A DNA stretch of 64,000 nt, taken from NCBI GenBank assembly GCA_021772515.1, contig JAJFLU010000005.1, positions 21,861 to 85,860 on the forward strand, written 5' to 3'. The notes beneath the pieces were generated by a model. The model was not told where the DNA came from, did not search any database, and worked only from the letters and a program-made list of their open reading frames with translations. The number at the start of each line of letters is the position of its first letter. Position 1 is the stretch's first letter. Both the position numbers and the translations under genes were made by a program. Origin of the DNA: Opitutales bacterium. GTDB taxonomy: Bacteria; Verrucomicrobiota; Verrucomicrobiia; Opitutales; UBA2987. Positions 43,767-52,877 of this stretch are shown here, one piece after another.

Positions 43767-46700
43767 ATGACGTTTCCTAAACGGAAATTCACCGCGTTTG
43801 TGTCCATTCTTGTCTTTGGGGCGATAGGAATCTGGCTGGCCACGCTTTATCTCAATCACCCGAACGAGGATTCGATTTCAACGCCTGAAACCGCAACGAA
43901 GCAACCGGCCAAAAAATCCGACGGGCCGGCAGTGGAAACTTCGTCAGAGGAACCGTCGAAAAAAGAAGATGTTTCTCTTCCGGCAAATTGGGCGGGCGCT
44001 CAGGTTTTGGCCTCGAATGAAAAATCCGCCGGAAATGACCATGTTTTTAACCGGTCCACGGTGGTGCGACAGGACGATTTTCCCTATCCGGTGCTGATCG
44101 AGGAAAAACTCATCCGCGATCCCGTAACGGCGGTCGAGAAGGTGATTTCCCGGAGTGAAATGGTGGCCGATCATCTACTTTTGAAATTGAAACCCGGCCA
44201 CGATACCGGGGTCTTGGCTGGGCTCCTGAGCGGCCTTGGGGCGACCTTGCGGGCGCATCCATCTGCTCCGAATCTGTATTTTCTGGAGCTCCCGGATTTC
44301 CAGAGCGACACTCTCGCCAAGGCATTGGAGAAATTGAGAAAACCGCCCTCATCGGTGGCCTATGCGGAGCCGGATTATATCGTTCACGCCTTTGCCAATA
44401 TTCCCAACGATGCCCGTTTCGGGGAGCAGTGGGGGTTGAATAATACCGGCCAAACCGGTGGCGCAGCCGACGCCGATATCGACGCCCCGGAGGGCTGGGA
44501 TATCAATAATGATGCCTCGGGAATCGTTGTCGGGGTGGTCGATACGGGAGCCCGCTACACCCATGAGGATTTGGCGGCCAATATGTGGCAAAACACCAAC
44601 GAAATTCCCGGAAACGGCACCGATGACGACAGCAACGGCTTCATCGACGATCAATTCGGCATCAACGCCCTCAACAATTCGGGCGATCCTTTCGATGACA
44701 GTGTGAGCGGTCATGGCACGCATGTCTCGGGAACCGTCGGCGCCGTGGGTAACAATGGCGTGGGGGTCGCGGGAGTCGCCTGGCGGGTGCAGATAATGGC
44801 CCTCAAGTTTTTGTCCTCACAGGGATCGGGGACGGTATCCGGGGCCATTCAGTGCATCGATTACGGGCGCGTCCATGGAGCGAATATTTTGAGCAACAGT
44901 TGGGGCGGCGGCGGGTTTTCCCTGGCCTTGGATAATGCCATCGAGCGGGCCCAAACTGCGGGAATTATCTTCGTGGCCGCCGCTGGAAACGATGCCACCG
45001 ACAATGATGCTTTTCCCGCCTACCCGGCCACCTATCCCCGCGATAATATTGTCTCCGTGGCCAGTATGACCGATTCGGAAGCCCTCTCATCCTTTTCCAA
45101 TTTCGGCGAGGGCAGCGTTGATATCGCCGCACCGGGTTCGTCTATTCTCTCCGTGGGAAAAGCCAGCGACACCGCCTATGCCACCCTCAGCGGCACCTCC
45201 ATGGCCTGTCCGCATATCAGCGGATTATTGGCGATCTTAATGGCTCAGTTTCCTGCCGAAGACTACCTCACATTGATTGACAGGCTCTACGGAGGCTCGG
45301 ATACCATCCCCGCATATGCGGGAAAAACCCGCACCGGCAAGCGCGCCAATCTCTTTGGTTCCCTCTCGCTCGCATCCGTCATTGCCTATCCGAAAATTGT
45401 CACGGGGATAGGAAATCCGATTGTCACGGTCGGCACATCGGTAACCCTGGCGGTGGATGCAACGGGGGGAGGAACCCTTACCTATCAATGGCTGAAAAAC
45501 GGCGCGGTAATTCCCGGCGAAGTGGGTAACACACTGCTGATTGGGAGTGCTGCCCAAGCCGATGTTGCCCGCTACCAAGTGATTGTAGGCAACACCGCTG
45601 GAGAGACGAGCAACACCGGTAATCTCGAAATCGGCGCCACAAACCCCGCCTTTAACGCCGCCGTGGGGGCTGCCACATTGCCATTTTTCACCTCCGGAAG
45701 CGCCCTCTGGATCGTGGACAGCGAGGAGGGCCAATCCGATTCCGAATCCCTGTCCAGTGGCGCTATTACGGATGATCAACAATCCCGCTTACAGACAACC
45801 GTAACCGGCCCCGGTACGATCAGCTTTTGGTGGAAAGTTTCCTCGGAAAATAACTTCGATTTTCTCCAGTTTTTCATCGGAGGGCAACTGGCGGACCGTA
45901 TTTCGGATGAAAAAGACTGGGAGGAGGTCCTATTTTCCGTTCCCGCCGGAACCCAGACCCTGGAATGGAATTATACCAAGGATTTCTCCATTTCCACCGC
46001 GAGTGATCGAGGGTGGGTGGACGATATACAATTTATCGACGCTGGCATTAAGGAGCCTTTTATCTTTAACCATCCGGTGTCGGTCAGCCATCTCGAAGGC
46101 GATTCCATTACACTGTTGGTGGAGTCCTTCGGGGAAGCGATCCTTCTCTATCAGTGGGAAAAAGATGGGGTGCCGATTCCAGGGGCGGAGGCTCAGGAAT
46201 ATACCATTGCCTCCGCGCTGAAAAGCGATGCAGGTCGCTACCGGGCGGTTGTGACCAACGGCTCCGGATCGGACACCAGCAATGAGGCGGTGGTCGATGT
46301 TTTTGGCAGTGACCCCATCGGAGAGGCGCTCGATTTTCCCGACCGAACCTGGAACCAAGGAGGGAGCGCCTTCTGGATTCCGCAATCCATTGAGCAGCAT
46401 GATGGTGTCGATGCCCTGCGGAGCGGAGAACTCAACGATCTGGAGCAGTCGGCCTTTTCGTTCAGCATCGACGGGCCGGTCGATCTTGCTTTTCAATGGA
46501 AATCATCGACCGAAACCTATTACGATTTTCTGACGGTCTATATCGATGGGGTTCCCCAAGCGGGCATCGCCGGGAAAAGGGATTGGCATCGGCAATTGCT
46601 GAGAATCCCGAGTGGTGAATCGCATAATGTCCGTTGGATTTACGAAAAAGACTTTTTGGTATTCGGCGGCGAAGATACTGTTTGGGTGGATGAACTTGCA

Positions 46701-47528
46701 ATCGTCGATGTGGACGCCATCTATAACGAAGCCGTTGAGACCGGTGGGGATAATCTCGTCTGGAGCATGGAAAATACCTCGTGGTTTACCCAGAGTATTC
46801 AAACCCAAGACGGACAGGATGCCCTCCAATCGGGCCCGACCACACGGGCTGATAATTCCGCGATTGAAACCACTATTGCCGGCCCCGCCACAGTTTCATT
46901 TTGGTGGAAGGTGTCCTCCGAATTCAGCGCCGATTTTCTCAAATTTAGACTCGATGGCGGAGCGCTTTTGCTCACCACGAGCGGCGAACAGAGTTGGAGC
47001 CAGCGAATTATCTATGTGGACTCCGGGTCTCATACCCTGGCGTGGTCTTACGAAAAAAACTCAACACTCGACATTGGCGAGGATGCCGGATGGCTCGACC
47101 TGCTTGAAATCGTTTACCCGCCTCAGACGGTCGAGGAATGGCGACTCCTCCATTTCGATGAAGCGGATTTACTCGTTGCCGATAAAAAAGACACACTTTG
47201 GGGCGACTTGGCCGATCCCGATAATGATTTTCTTCCCAACCTGGTGGAAGCCTATATGGGATTGGACCCGAACGTGAACGACAAGGCGACCCCTAACGCC
47301 CTCGAATTTTCCTCCGATGCCGACTTTTTGCGTTTTGTTTACCAGAGGGTGAAAACGACCCCCGGATTAACCGGCACTATAGAATGGTCTACGAATGGCG
47401 TCAACTGGTCGAGTCAGGATGTGGTGGTGCAGATACTCACAGACCTGCCGACGACGGAGATTGTCGAGGCAAAGGTGCCCATAGGGGCGAGGACCAATCT
47501 GATGGCCCGCCTGCGGGTATCCCGCTGA
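43767..47528 (+). CDS. Large membrane-anchored subtilisin-like protease (S8) with Ig-like and jelly-roll-type repeats
   Basis: A 1253-residue surface protease. N-terminal membrane anchor or signal (FVSILVFGAIGIWLATLYL), a propeptide (about residues 60-210), and an S8 domain with catalytic Asp259 (VVDTGARYTHEDLA), His316 (SGHGTHVSGTVG) and Ser478 (LSGTSMACPHISG). After it come Ig-like units (VTLAVDATGGGTLTYQWLKN; SITLLVESFGEAILLYQWEK) alternating with three MAM/jelly-roll-type units containing FWWKVSSE, W-x2-V/I and a final GWVDD. The C-terminus has a short Asp-rich repeat-like stretch (DPDNDFLPNLVEAYMGLDP). There is no sorting tail. The acyl-CoA synthetase starts one base after its stop. Confidence 0.93.
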   Translation: MTFPKRKFTAFVSILVFGAIGIWLATLYLNHPNEDSISTPETATKQPAKKSDGPAVETSSEEPSKKEDVSLPANWAGAQVLASNEKSAGNDHVFNRSTVVRQDDFPYPVLIEEKLIRDPVTAVEKVISRSEMVADHLLLKLKPGHDTGVLAGLLSGLGATLRAHPSAPNLYFLELPDFQSDTLAKALEKLRKPPSSVAYAEPDYIVHAFANIPNDARFGEQWGLNNTGQTGGAADADIDAPEGWDINNDASGIVVGVVDTGARYTHEDLAANMWQNTNEIPGNGTDDDSNGFIDDQFGINALNNSGDPFDDSVSGHGTHVSGTVGAVGNNGVGVAGVAWRVQIMALKFLSSQGSGTVSGAIQCIDYGRVHGANILSNSWGGGGFSLALDNAIERAQTAGIIFVAAAGNDATDNDAFPAYPATYPRDNIVSVASMTDSEALSSFSNFGEGSVDIAAPGSSILSVGKASDTAYATLSGTSMACPHISGLLAILMAQFPAEDYLTLIDRLYGGSDTIPAYAGKTRTGKRANLFGSLSLASVIAYPKIVTGIGNPIVTVGTSVTLAVDATGGGTLTYQWLKNGAVIPGEVGNTLLIGSAAQADVARYQVIVGNTAGETSNTGNLEIGATNPAFNAAVGAATLPFFTSGSALWIVDSEEGQSDSESLSSGAITDDQQSRLQTTVTGPGTISFWWKVSSENNFDFLQFFIGGQLADRISDEKDWEEVLFSVPAGTQTLEWNYTKDFSISTASDRGWVDDIQFIDAGIKEPFIFNHPVSVSHLEGDSITLLVESFGEAILLYQWEKDGVPIPGAEAQEYTIASALKSDAGRYRAVVTNGSGSDTSNEAVVDVFGSDPIGEALDFPDRTWNQGGSAFWIPQSIEQHDGVDALRSGELNDLEQSAFSFSIDGPVDLAFQWKSSTETYYDFLTVYIDGVPQAGIAGKRDWHRQLLRIPSGESHNVRWIYEKDFLVFGGEDTVWVDELAIVDVDAIYNEAVETGGDNLVWSMENTSWFTQSIQTQDGQDALQSGPTTRADNSAIETTIAGPATVSFWWKVSSEFSADFLKFRLDGGALLLTTSGEQSWSQRIIYVDSGSHTLAWSYEKNSTLDIGEDAGWLDLLEIVYPPQTVEEWRLLHFDEADLLVADKKDTLWGDLADPDNDFLPNLVEAYMGLDPNVNDKATPNALEFSSDADFLRFVYQRVKTTPGLTGTIEWSTNGVNWSSQDVVVQILTDLPTTEIVEAKVPIGARTNLMARLRVSR

Positions 47529-47529
47529 G

Positions 47530-49056
47530 ATGGAATCGCCCTGCGGAGTTCCCTTGATCGACCGCGCCGGGAAATTCCCGGAAGGTGTCGCGATTGTCGA
47601 TGACAAGGGGGAATTTACCTATGCCCAATTGCTCGAAAGTTCCTCAAGGGCTGCCAAGGCGATTAACCACCTGCAGGGGCGGCAGGATTTGCGGGAGGCG
47701 CCCATCTGTTTTCTGACCCCGCCGGGATTTGATTATGCAGTGATACAATGGGCGATTTGGCGAGCCGGTGGAATCGCGGTTCCCTTATGCGACCGGCATC
47801 CAATACCGGAAATCGAGCATGTGCTGGCCGATGCCGGAGCCAAATTACTGGTGGCGCATCCGACTTACATCGAGTTTCTTCAGCCGCTTGCCGACCGGTT
47901 TGGTATCGAACTGGTTTCGACTACTTATTTTGATAGGGTGGAAAGCCCATCGGCGGCTGCGTTACCGAAAGTCTCACGGGATCGCCGGGCCATGATTCTT
48001 TACACCAGCGGATCCACCGGAAAACCGAAGGGGGCTGTCACAACCCACGCCAATATCGAGGCTCAAATTCGCGCCCTTGTGGAGGCTTGGGAATGGCGGG
48101 CGGACGACCGTATTCTCAATGTGCTTCCGCTGCACCATGTTCATGGAATCATCAATGTGCTCAGTTGCGCTCTTTGGGCGGGCGCGGTATGCGAGTTTCA
48201 ACCGAAGTTTGAACCGGAAGCGGTTTGGAAACGCTTTCAAAAAGGCGGTCTCACGCTGTTCATGGCGGTGCCCACCATTTATCATCAGTTGATCGAATTT
48301 TGGGAGAATTCCTCCGAGAGCAAACAGCAATCGATGAGCGCCGCCTGCCGGGATTTTCGCTTGATGGTTTCCGGCTCCGCCGCCCTGCCCCTGCCGGTTC
48401 TGGAAAGGTGGCGGCAGATATCCGGTCATACCTTGCTCGAACGCTACGGGATGACCGAGATTGGCATGGCGTTGTCCAATCCCTTGCAGGGTGTGCGTCT
48501 CCCGGGTTATGTGGGGAATCCTTTGCCATCTGTGCAACTGCGGATCACAGGCGAAGGGGGCTCGAATGTCGAGGGGGGAACACCGGGGCAGATCGAGGTG
48601 AAGGGGCCTTCGATTTTTTTGGAATACTGGAGGCAGCCCGAAGCCACCAAGGAAGCCTTTTGCGACGGTTGGTTTCAGACCGGAGACATCGCGGTTCTCG
48701 AAAAGGGAGCTTACCGGATTTTGGGCCGATCGAGCGTGGATATCATCAAAACCGGCGGCTACAAGGTTTCCGCTTTGGAGATCGAAAACGTTTTATTGGA
48801 GCACCCTGCCATTCGCGGGGCTGCGGTGGTTGGCATTTCGGATGTCAAATGGGGTGAAGCGGTTTGCGCCGCCATTATTTTTAACGACACGGCGGGGATT
48901 TCCGAAGAAGAACTTCGCGAATGGGCAAAAAGTCGGCTGGCCCATTACAAGGTTCCCCGGCAGGTTCGATTTGTTAAATCCTTCCCCTCGAACGCGATGG
49001 GAAAAGTGGTGAAAACCGCATTGCGCGAACTTTTCAGCGATTGCGGTGAGGAGTAA
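47530..49056 (+). CDS. Acyl-CoA synthetase (AMP-binding, malonyl-CoA synthetase-like)
   Basis: A 508-residue ANL-superfamily ligase. ATP-binding RAMILYTSGSTGKPKGAVTT, LNVLPLHHVHGIINVLSCAL, GHTLLERYGMTEIGMALSNP, DGWFQTGDIAVLEKGAYRIL, and the C-terminal catalytic Lys region RFVKSFPSNAMGKVVKTAL. The HVHGIIN block and overall length resemble malonyl-CoA/methylmalonyl-CoA synthetases (MatB/ACSF3), but medium-chain acids remain possible. It begins one base after the protease gene, an odd pairing; this may be accidental packing or cotranscription. The ATG at 47530 gives MESPCGVPLIDRAGKFP, a suitable N-terminus. Confidence 0.92.
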   Translation: MESPCGVPLIDRAGKFPEGVAIVDDKGEFTYAQLLESSSRAAKAINHLQGRQDLREAPICFLTPPGFDYAVIQWAIWRAGGIAVPLCDRHPIPEIEHVLADAGAKLLVAHPTYIEFLQPLADRFGIELVSTTYFDRVESPSAAALPKVSRDRRAMILYTSGSTGKPKGAVTTHANIEAQIRALVEAWEWRADDRILNVLPLHHVHGIINVLSCALWAGAVCEFQPKFEPEAVWKRFQKGGLTLFMAVPTIYHQLIEFWENSSESKQQSMSAACRDFRLMVSGSAALPLPVLERWRQISGHTLLERYGMTEIGMALSNPLQGVRLPGYVGNPLPSVQLRITGEGGSNVEGGTPGQIEVKGPSIFLEYWRQPEATKEAFCDGWFQTGDIAVLEKGAYRILGRSSVDIIKTGGYKVSALEIENVLLEHPAIRGAAVVGISDVKWGEAVCAAIIFNDTAGISEEELREWAKSRLAHYKVPRQVRFVKSFPSNAMGKVVKTALRELFSDCGEE

Positions 49057-49183
49057 GAGAGCAAATGCGCCGTTATTCTTCAATGCGTGCAATTGCATCT
49101 TTGATATTGCCTGGATTCGTTAGCCTGACATAGTATTTTCAACCCCAATCCCCTTTCTGATCTCTCCCCAGTTTCATCCCGCT

Positions 49184-50110
49184 ATGAAGATTATTCGCTT
49201 CCCGTCTTTGGCCCTGATACTTTTGCTGGCCACCACGAACATGCTCAGGGCTCAGTTCGCCAACCCCGAATTTCTGGCCCCGACCCGCCCGGAAGCGTGG
49301 GCCATGAAGTATTTTAGCTCCACCAGCTTGCTCACCGGTTACGGGCCGATTGACAAGCGCGAAAAGGGTTGGATCGACCTTGGATTAGAGATCGTTGAAA
49401 TTCCATTTTTGAACGAGGAGGAACGCCGGGTGGGTTTCGATGGCGCCAAGGTGGAAAACCTGAACAACGCGCCCATCAGCCTCCGGCCCATTATCAGTTT
49501 TTACCTGTCGGAAAAAATTTCCCTGTCCGCCAGCTACACGCCGCCGATCGAGCTTTGGGATGTCAAAGCGAACATATTTTCCTTTTCTCTCAACTGGCGA
49601 GCCTATGAGAAAGGGCCGTTGGCTGCGGGATTGCGGTTTTATGGGCAAAAAGGCGCCGCCACGGGTGCATTTACCTGCACGGAGGATAATGTGCGCGCTG
49701 GGGATGACTTTGTGGGAAACCCGTGGGGCTGCGCCGAAGTTTCCCGAGACCGAGTCCATATGGACTACTATGGGGCCGAGGGCAGCATCTCCTACCGAAT
49801 GGAGAAATTGAATGGGCTGACGCCCTATTTCTCGGTCGGATGGAACCACATGCGGACCAAATTCAAGCTCGACTCCTCACTCTTCGGTCAACCCGACAGA
49901 CGTCTGGAAAAGGCCGAGGGCAACACCGTCTCCTACAGCGGAGGCTTCGTCTATCCCGTGAATGACAAGCTCAGTTTCGGCTTCCAGGTATTTTATACGC
50001 CCCTCGATGTCATCCGTTTCCCCGATACCGTGAGTGAAAACGACAGCCTCATCAACGTCCGAGCCCAATTCACCTACCACTTCGGCAAACTCAGGAAAAA
50101 GGGCACGTGA
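49184..50110 (+). CDS. Outer-membrane beta-barrel protein, function unknown
   Basis: A 308-residue protein with a clear signal peptide (MKIIRFPSLALILLLATTNM, cleavage after LRAQ). Alternating aromatic/hydrophobic strands (PISLRPIISFYLSEKISLSA, FSFSLNWRAYEKGPLAAGLR, NTVSYSGGFVYPVNDKLSFG) and a final strand INVRAQFTYHFG suggest a barrel, although the last residues are basic (KLRKKGT) and not an aromatic end. Two cysteines (FTCTEDN, WGCAEV) may form a disulfide. Preceded by 127 bases with no clear feature. Convergent with the next gene, ten bases apart. Confidence 0.7.
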   Translation: MKIIRFPSLALILLLATTNMLRAQFANPEFLAPTRPEAWAMKYFSSTSLLTGYGPIDKREKGWIDLGLEIVEIPFLNEEERRVGFDGAKVENLNNAPISLRPIISFYLSEKISLSASYTPPIELWDVKANIFSFSLNWRAYEKGPLAAGLRFYGQKGAATGAFTCTEDNVRAGDDFVGNPWGCAEVSRDRVHMDYYGAEGSISYRMEKLNGLTPYFSVGWNHMRTKFKLDSSLFGQPDRRLEKAEGNTVSYSGGFVYPVNDKLSFGFQVFYTPLDVIRFPDTVSENDSLINVRAQFTYHFGKLRKKGT

Positions 50111-50120
50111 GTAGAACCTA

Positions 50121-50984
50121 TCAGTATCGCACGGTCAGGCCGGAGAATATTTGGAAATCGTTGGCTGTTTCGGTTAGGCCGAATTGAGCGCCGAGGTCGA
50201 AAATCATGTTGTCGTTGACCTGATAGGTTAACCCTCCGCTCAAAATTGCCTGATAGTCGGAACTCGGGTCGGAGCTGATGACGCCAACGTATTCGAGGTA
50301 GCCTCCAACCGGCCCAGATATGTCGAAGCCGACAACCGCAGTGTGTAGAAATTCGATGTCGTAACTATCGTCGGCATCATCATAAACAAAATCGGTTTCC
50401 GTCTGGAAACCGAGCCCCCAGGTATCACCGGCATCCCAGCTCATCATGGCGATCAAGCCGCCTTCGACCTTTCCATTGCTCAGATCCGTGTCGGTGGGAA
50501 TTTTGATAAAAGGCATGATTCCGAAGGCCGTTTCTCCGTCATCATTGCCCCAAAAATTTATTTTTGTTCTGATCTGGAGGTCGCCAAAACCGTCAACGGT
50601 GGACTTGGAACCGATGTCTGGTTGGAAGGTTTCCTCGTTGTAGAGCCCGAAAACGAACTGGATATCGACATTGTGAAGGAGGCCGATCTTGACATTGGCG
50701 TCCATCGCTGTCCAAGCCTCAAAATCGCCCCCGTCGAAATCGTCCTTTGCGAAATCGAAAAAACTGAGTTCGATTTGAAAGTGCCCGGCATCGACCGTAA
50801 TCGGGCTTTCCGTGGCATCGGGGCGATCGGCGCTGAGTGGGCGCATCAACTCTCGTGGGACGGGATTGAAGAGGTGGTAATTTTTCTTGTCATTCTTATC
50901 TCCAGAGGGTTGCGCCACAGTCTCTCCATCAAAGACAGCGATATTGGTGATTAGCAAGAACCAAACAAATAATTTTGTATTCAT
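50121..50984 (-). CDS. MetA-pathway phenol degradation-type outer membrane transporter (putative)
   Basis: A 287-residue beta-barrel protein from the ATG at 50984 (MNTKLFVWFLLITNIAVFDG signal); the TTG at 51008 would add eight residues and is less likely. LSADRPDATESPITVDAGHF is the conserved start of the phenol_MetA_deg/transporter family, followed by barrel strands (VEGGLIAMMSWDAGDTWGLG, LEYVGVISSDPSSDYQAILS) and a C-terminal FSGLTVRY ending in Tyr, typical for outer-membrane proteins. Substrate unknown. Not linked in operon with its neighbour. Confidence 0.82.
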   Translation of the reverse strand: MNTKLFVWFLLITNIAVFDGETVAQPSGDKNDKKNYHLFNPVPRELMRPLSADRPDATESPITVDAGHFQIELSFFDFAKDDFDGGDFEAWTAMDANVKIGLLHNVDIQFVFGLYNEETFQPDIGSKSTVDGFGDLQIRTKINFWGNDDGETAFGIMPFIKIPTDTDLSNGKVEGGLIAMMSWDAGDTWGLGFQTETDFVYDDADDSYDIEFLHTAVVGFDISGPVGGYLEYVGVISSDPSSDYQAILSGGLTYQVNDNMIFDLGAQFGLTETANDFQIFSGLTVRY

Positions 50985-51352
50985 AAAAACGAAATTTTGA
51001 TTAATCAAAATCGAAAATAAACATCGATCCAGTCACCTGTCAACCACTTTACTTTCGATGGCAGTAATTTATCGAAAGGCAGAAAGAGTAAATCCTCGTC
51101 AGCCTAAAGTTTCGAAAAAAAATTGGAATAATCGCCTCGGCAGGGTCTCTAAAGTTTGAGACAGGTTTTATGGAGGATTTTCCCATCCCCATGTCCAAGG
51201 CAGAGACGGGGCAGGGAGGCATGACTGAGCCTTTGGTTCGCAGCTTCTTTGCTCCGTCTATTTTTTGGGAGAATATCAGGAAATGTCGGTCTACAGAAAA
51301 CTTTGGTTCTGCTGCGATATCAGACTCACACTCTTCGAGGGCTAGTGATCGC
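50985..51352. other. Gene-free stretch between transporter and RHS fragment
   Basis: I see no credible gene, RNA or repeat here. Frames on both strands (for example 51170-51430 plus and 51049-51384 minus) have no recognisable protein features and overlap the RHS remnant; this may be decayed sequence. Confidence 0.5.
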
Positions 51353-51630
51353 TCACCACCGCCCGGTGAGGTTGCCCGAAACATCGCAAGTGTTGTCCGT
51401 CACATTGCCCTCGACGTCGAGCTGCGTTAGCAAATTGCCGCTGCCCAGATCATAGGTGAAGGTGGTGGGGTTGCCCCGCGCATCGGTGATGGTCAACGGA
51501 TTGCGGTTGGCACCGTAGGTGAACGCCGTGGTCGCCGTCTGTTTAACACCATTCCCATCGGTGAATTCAATCGTCTCGGTGAGAAGATTGTCGGAGGCAT
51601 CGTAAGTCTTTACCGTGAAGGCCAAGTATA
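51353..51630 (-). pseudogene. RHS/YD-repeat fragment
   Basis: The frame encodes about 85 residues of RHS repeats: KTYDASDNLLTETIEFTDGN, AFTYGANRNPLTITDARGNP, TTFTYDLGSGNLLTQLDVEG and NVTDNTCDVSGNLTGR. Real RHS proteins exceed 1000 residues, so this is a remnant. Upstream in the same strand the frame runs into the end of the 99-residue membrane protein gene, and the junction lies near 51610-51630, where YFIYTW of that protein meets AFTVKTYD of the RHS frame. G+C content jumps there from A+T-rich to G+C-rich. Likely left by recombination within a polymorphic-toxin locus. Confidence 0.8.
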
Positions 51631-51909
51631 TATAAAATATGCAACTATAACAAGTAAAATAATTGCAAACAAGAATAAGTATATTCGTGCTGACGAATCG
51701 TTCCTGCTGATTACAACACCAAAAAAAGCAAGTAAATAATTGATTGAAAGAAGCAACAGGAACCCGCAAAGAACTGGTACAATTAGTACATTAATCCAAT
51801 ACTGATCCAAAAAAAAGATTCCAATCGTACAGAAAACAAGAACAAAATATAACAGCCTTTCTAGCAGGCTATCATTAAACTTAATTATTTTGAATATTCG
51901 CGACTTCAT
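51610..51909 (-). CDS. Small membrane protein upstream of RHS fragment, unknown
   Basis: A 99-residue protein with three to four hydrophobic helices (LLYFVLVFCTIGIFFLDQYW, LIVPVLCGFLLLLSINYLLA, IYLFLFAIILLVIVAYFIY). No family recognised. The last residues (TWPSR) are read across the RHS junction, so the natural C-terminus may be lost. A+T-rich, unlike the core genes. In RHS loci, small membrane proteins often serve as immunity proteins; this is only a suggestion from context. Confidence 0.6.
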   Translation of the reverse strand: MKSRIFKIIKFNDSLLERLLYFVLVFCTIGIFFLDQYWINVLIVPVLCGFLLLLSINYLLAFFGVVISRNDSSARIYLFLFAIILLVIVAYFIYTWPSR

Positions 51910-52072
51910 AGTGAATTAATCATCTTCTTAGGGTCGGCAGATTTAGGAACTTTTCCTCTGAATGAACCTACCAACTCTCTGTACTCCCTGGGAAAGTCTA
52001 AAATTTCAATTTGCTCATTTTACTAAAGTAGAACCTATTTCCGAGTAATAAGCCGACTAAAATAACATCTTA

Positions 52073-52603
52073 CTAGATCTTCGAGAAATCCCGGATTTCA
52101 CGGCATTTGTTGATGCAGTTGATGATCTCATTGAGTTCGGTGTATGTCATTGTAAGACTCAACTGTTTCCATCCTAAAATAAATTCTCGGATATTATCAG
52201 AGTTGAAATTACTCAAATTTTTCCATAATTCGCCGCTCTCAAAGACGTTCTCAACATTAGTTTGTTCGCCATCTAATCCCGAAAAGTATGCATGAATTAC
52301 CTCATTTTCGCGTTTGAGCGTGATTTCTTTGAGGAGTCCGAGCCGTCGGCATGGAGATTTAATAGATAACAGGAACGGGCTTTGAAACTCAAGTGTATCC
52401 AAGGTAAGAATAAATTCTGAGGTGGATAAATAAAGATTTTCTTTGCCAGGAAAATGAACTCTCACGGGGCAAAACGGGGGATAATAAAACCCTTCGGGTC
52501 TCACGCTAACTTTTCCCCCGAATTGTGATCGGATTTCACGTCCAAGTGAGCGAAGGAGTTTTATTTCCTGATCGTCCATTCCAAAGGGTTTCAAAGGATT
52601 CAT
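52073..52603 (-). CDS. Hypothetical protein near RHS remnant
   Basis: A 176-residue soluble protein of no recognised family. N-terminus MDDQEIKLLRSLGREIRSQF from an internal Met; middle YYPPFCPVRVHFPGKENLYL and LSIKSPCRRLGLLKEITLKR; C-terminus LTYTELNEIINCINKC-like helix. No signal or membrane segment. Size and location next to an RHS fragment recall immunity proteins or displaced cassette genes. Codon use is A+T-rich like its neighbour. The gap 51910-52072 shows nothing recognisable. Confidence 0.6.
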   Translation of the reverse strand: MNPLKPFGMDDQEIKLLRSLGREIRSQFGGKVSVRPEGFYYPPFCPVRVHFPGKENLYLSTSEFILTLDTLEFQSPFLLSIKSPCRRLGLLKEITLKRENEVIHAYFSGLDGEQTNVENVFESGELWKNLSNFNSDNIREFILGWKQLSLTMTYTELNEIINCINKCREIRDFSKI

Positions 52604-52755
52604 TTGCGAGACATTTTATCATTTGATGGGGTGATGGCGAGAAAGAATATACTCACGCAGTGGCACCCGAGGCTGGGGGAGGAAACTGACTGATGCGGAA
52701 TAATAATATTTTCTTATCACAGTTCATTCGGATAAAGCTCCAGAGGAATTTTCTT

Positions 52756-52787
52756 CATCTGCGTTTATCTGGGCAATCTGCGGTTTT
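52756..52787 (-). repeat. Short CGCAGAT-type dispersed repeat
   Basis: On the minus strand it reads AAAACCGCAGATTGCCCAGA and then TAAACGCAGATG, an imperfect 12-base periodic unit of a kind seen scattered in intergenic DNA of many genomes. It lies in the 256-base gap before fabD, where I see no other feature. Confidence 0.4.
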
Positions 52788-52877
52788 CTTCTTAAAATCA
52801 TCGATTACACGGATGTAGAGAGGGGCGGGTGGATTGGAATTGAAAAGTTTTGTTAACGGGTGGATAGTTTCGGATTT

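Noticed and set aside
51170..51430. 86-residue plus-strand frame
   Set aside because: Overlaps the RHS remnant in antisense and shows no protein-like features.
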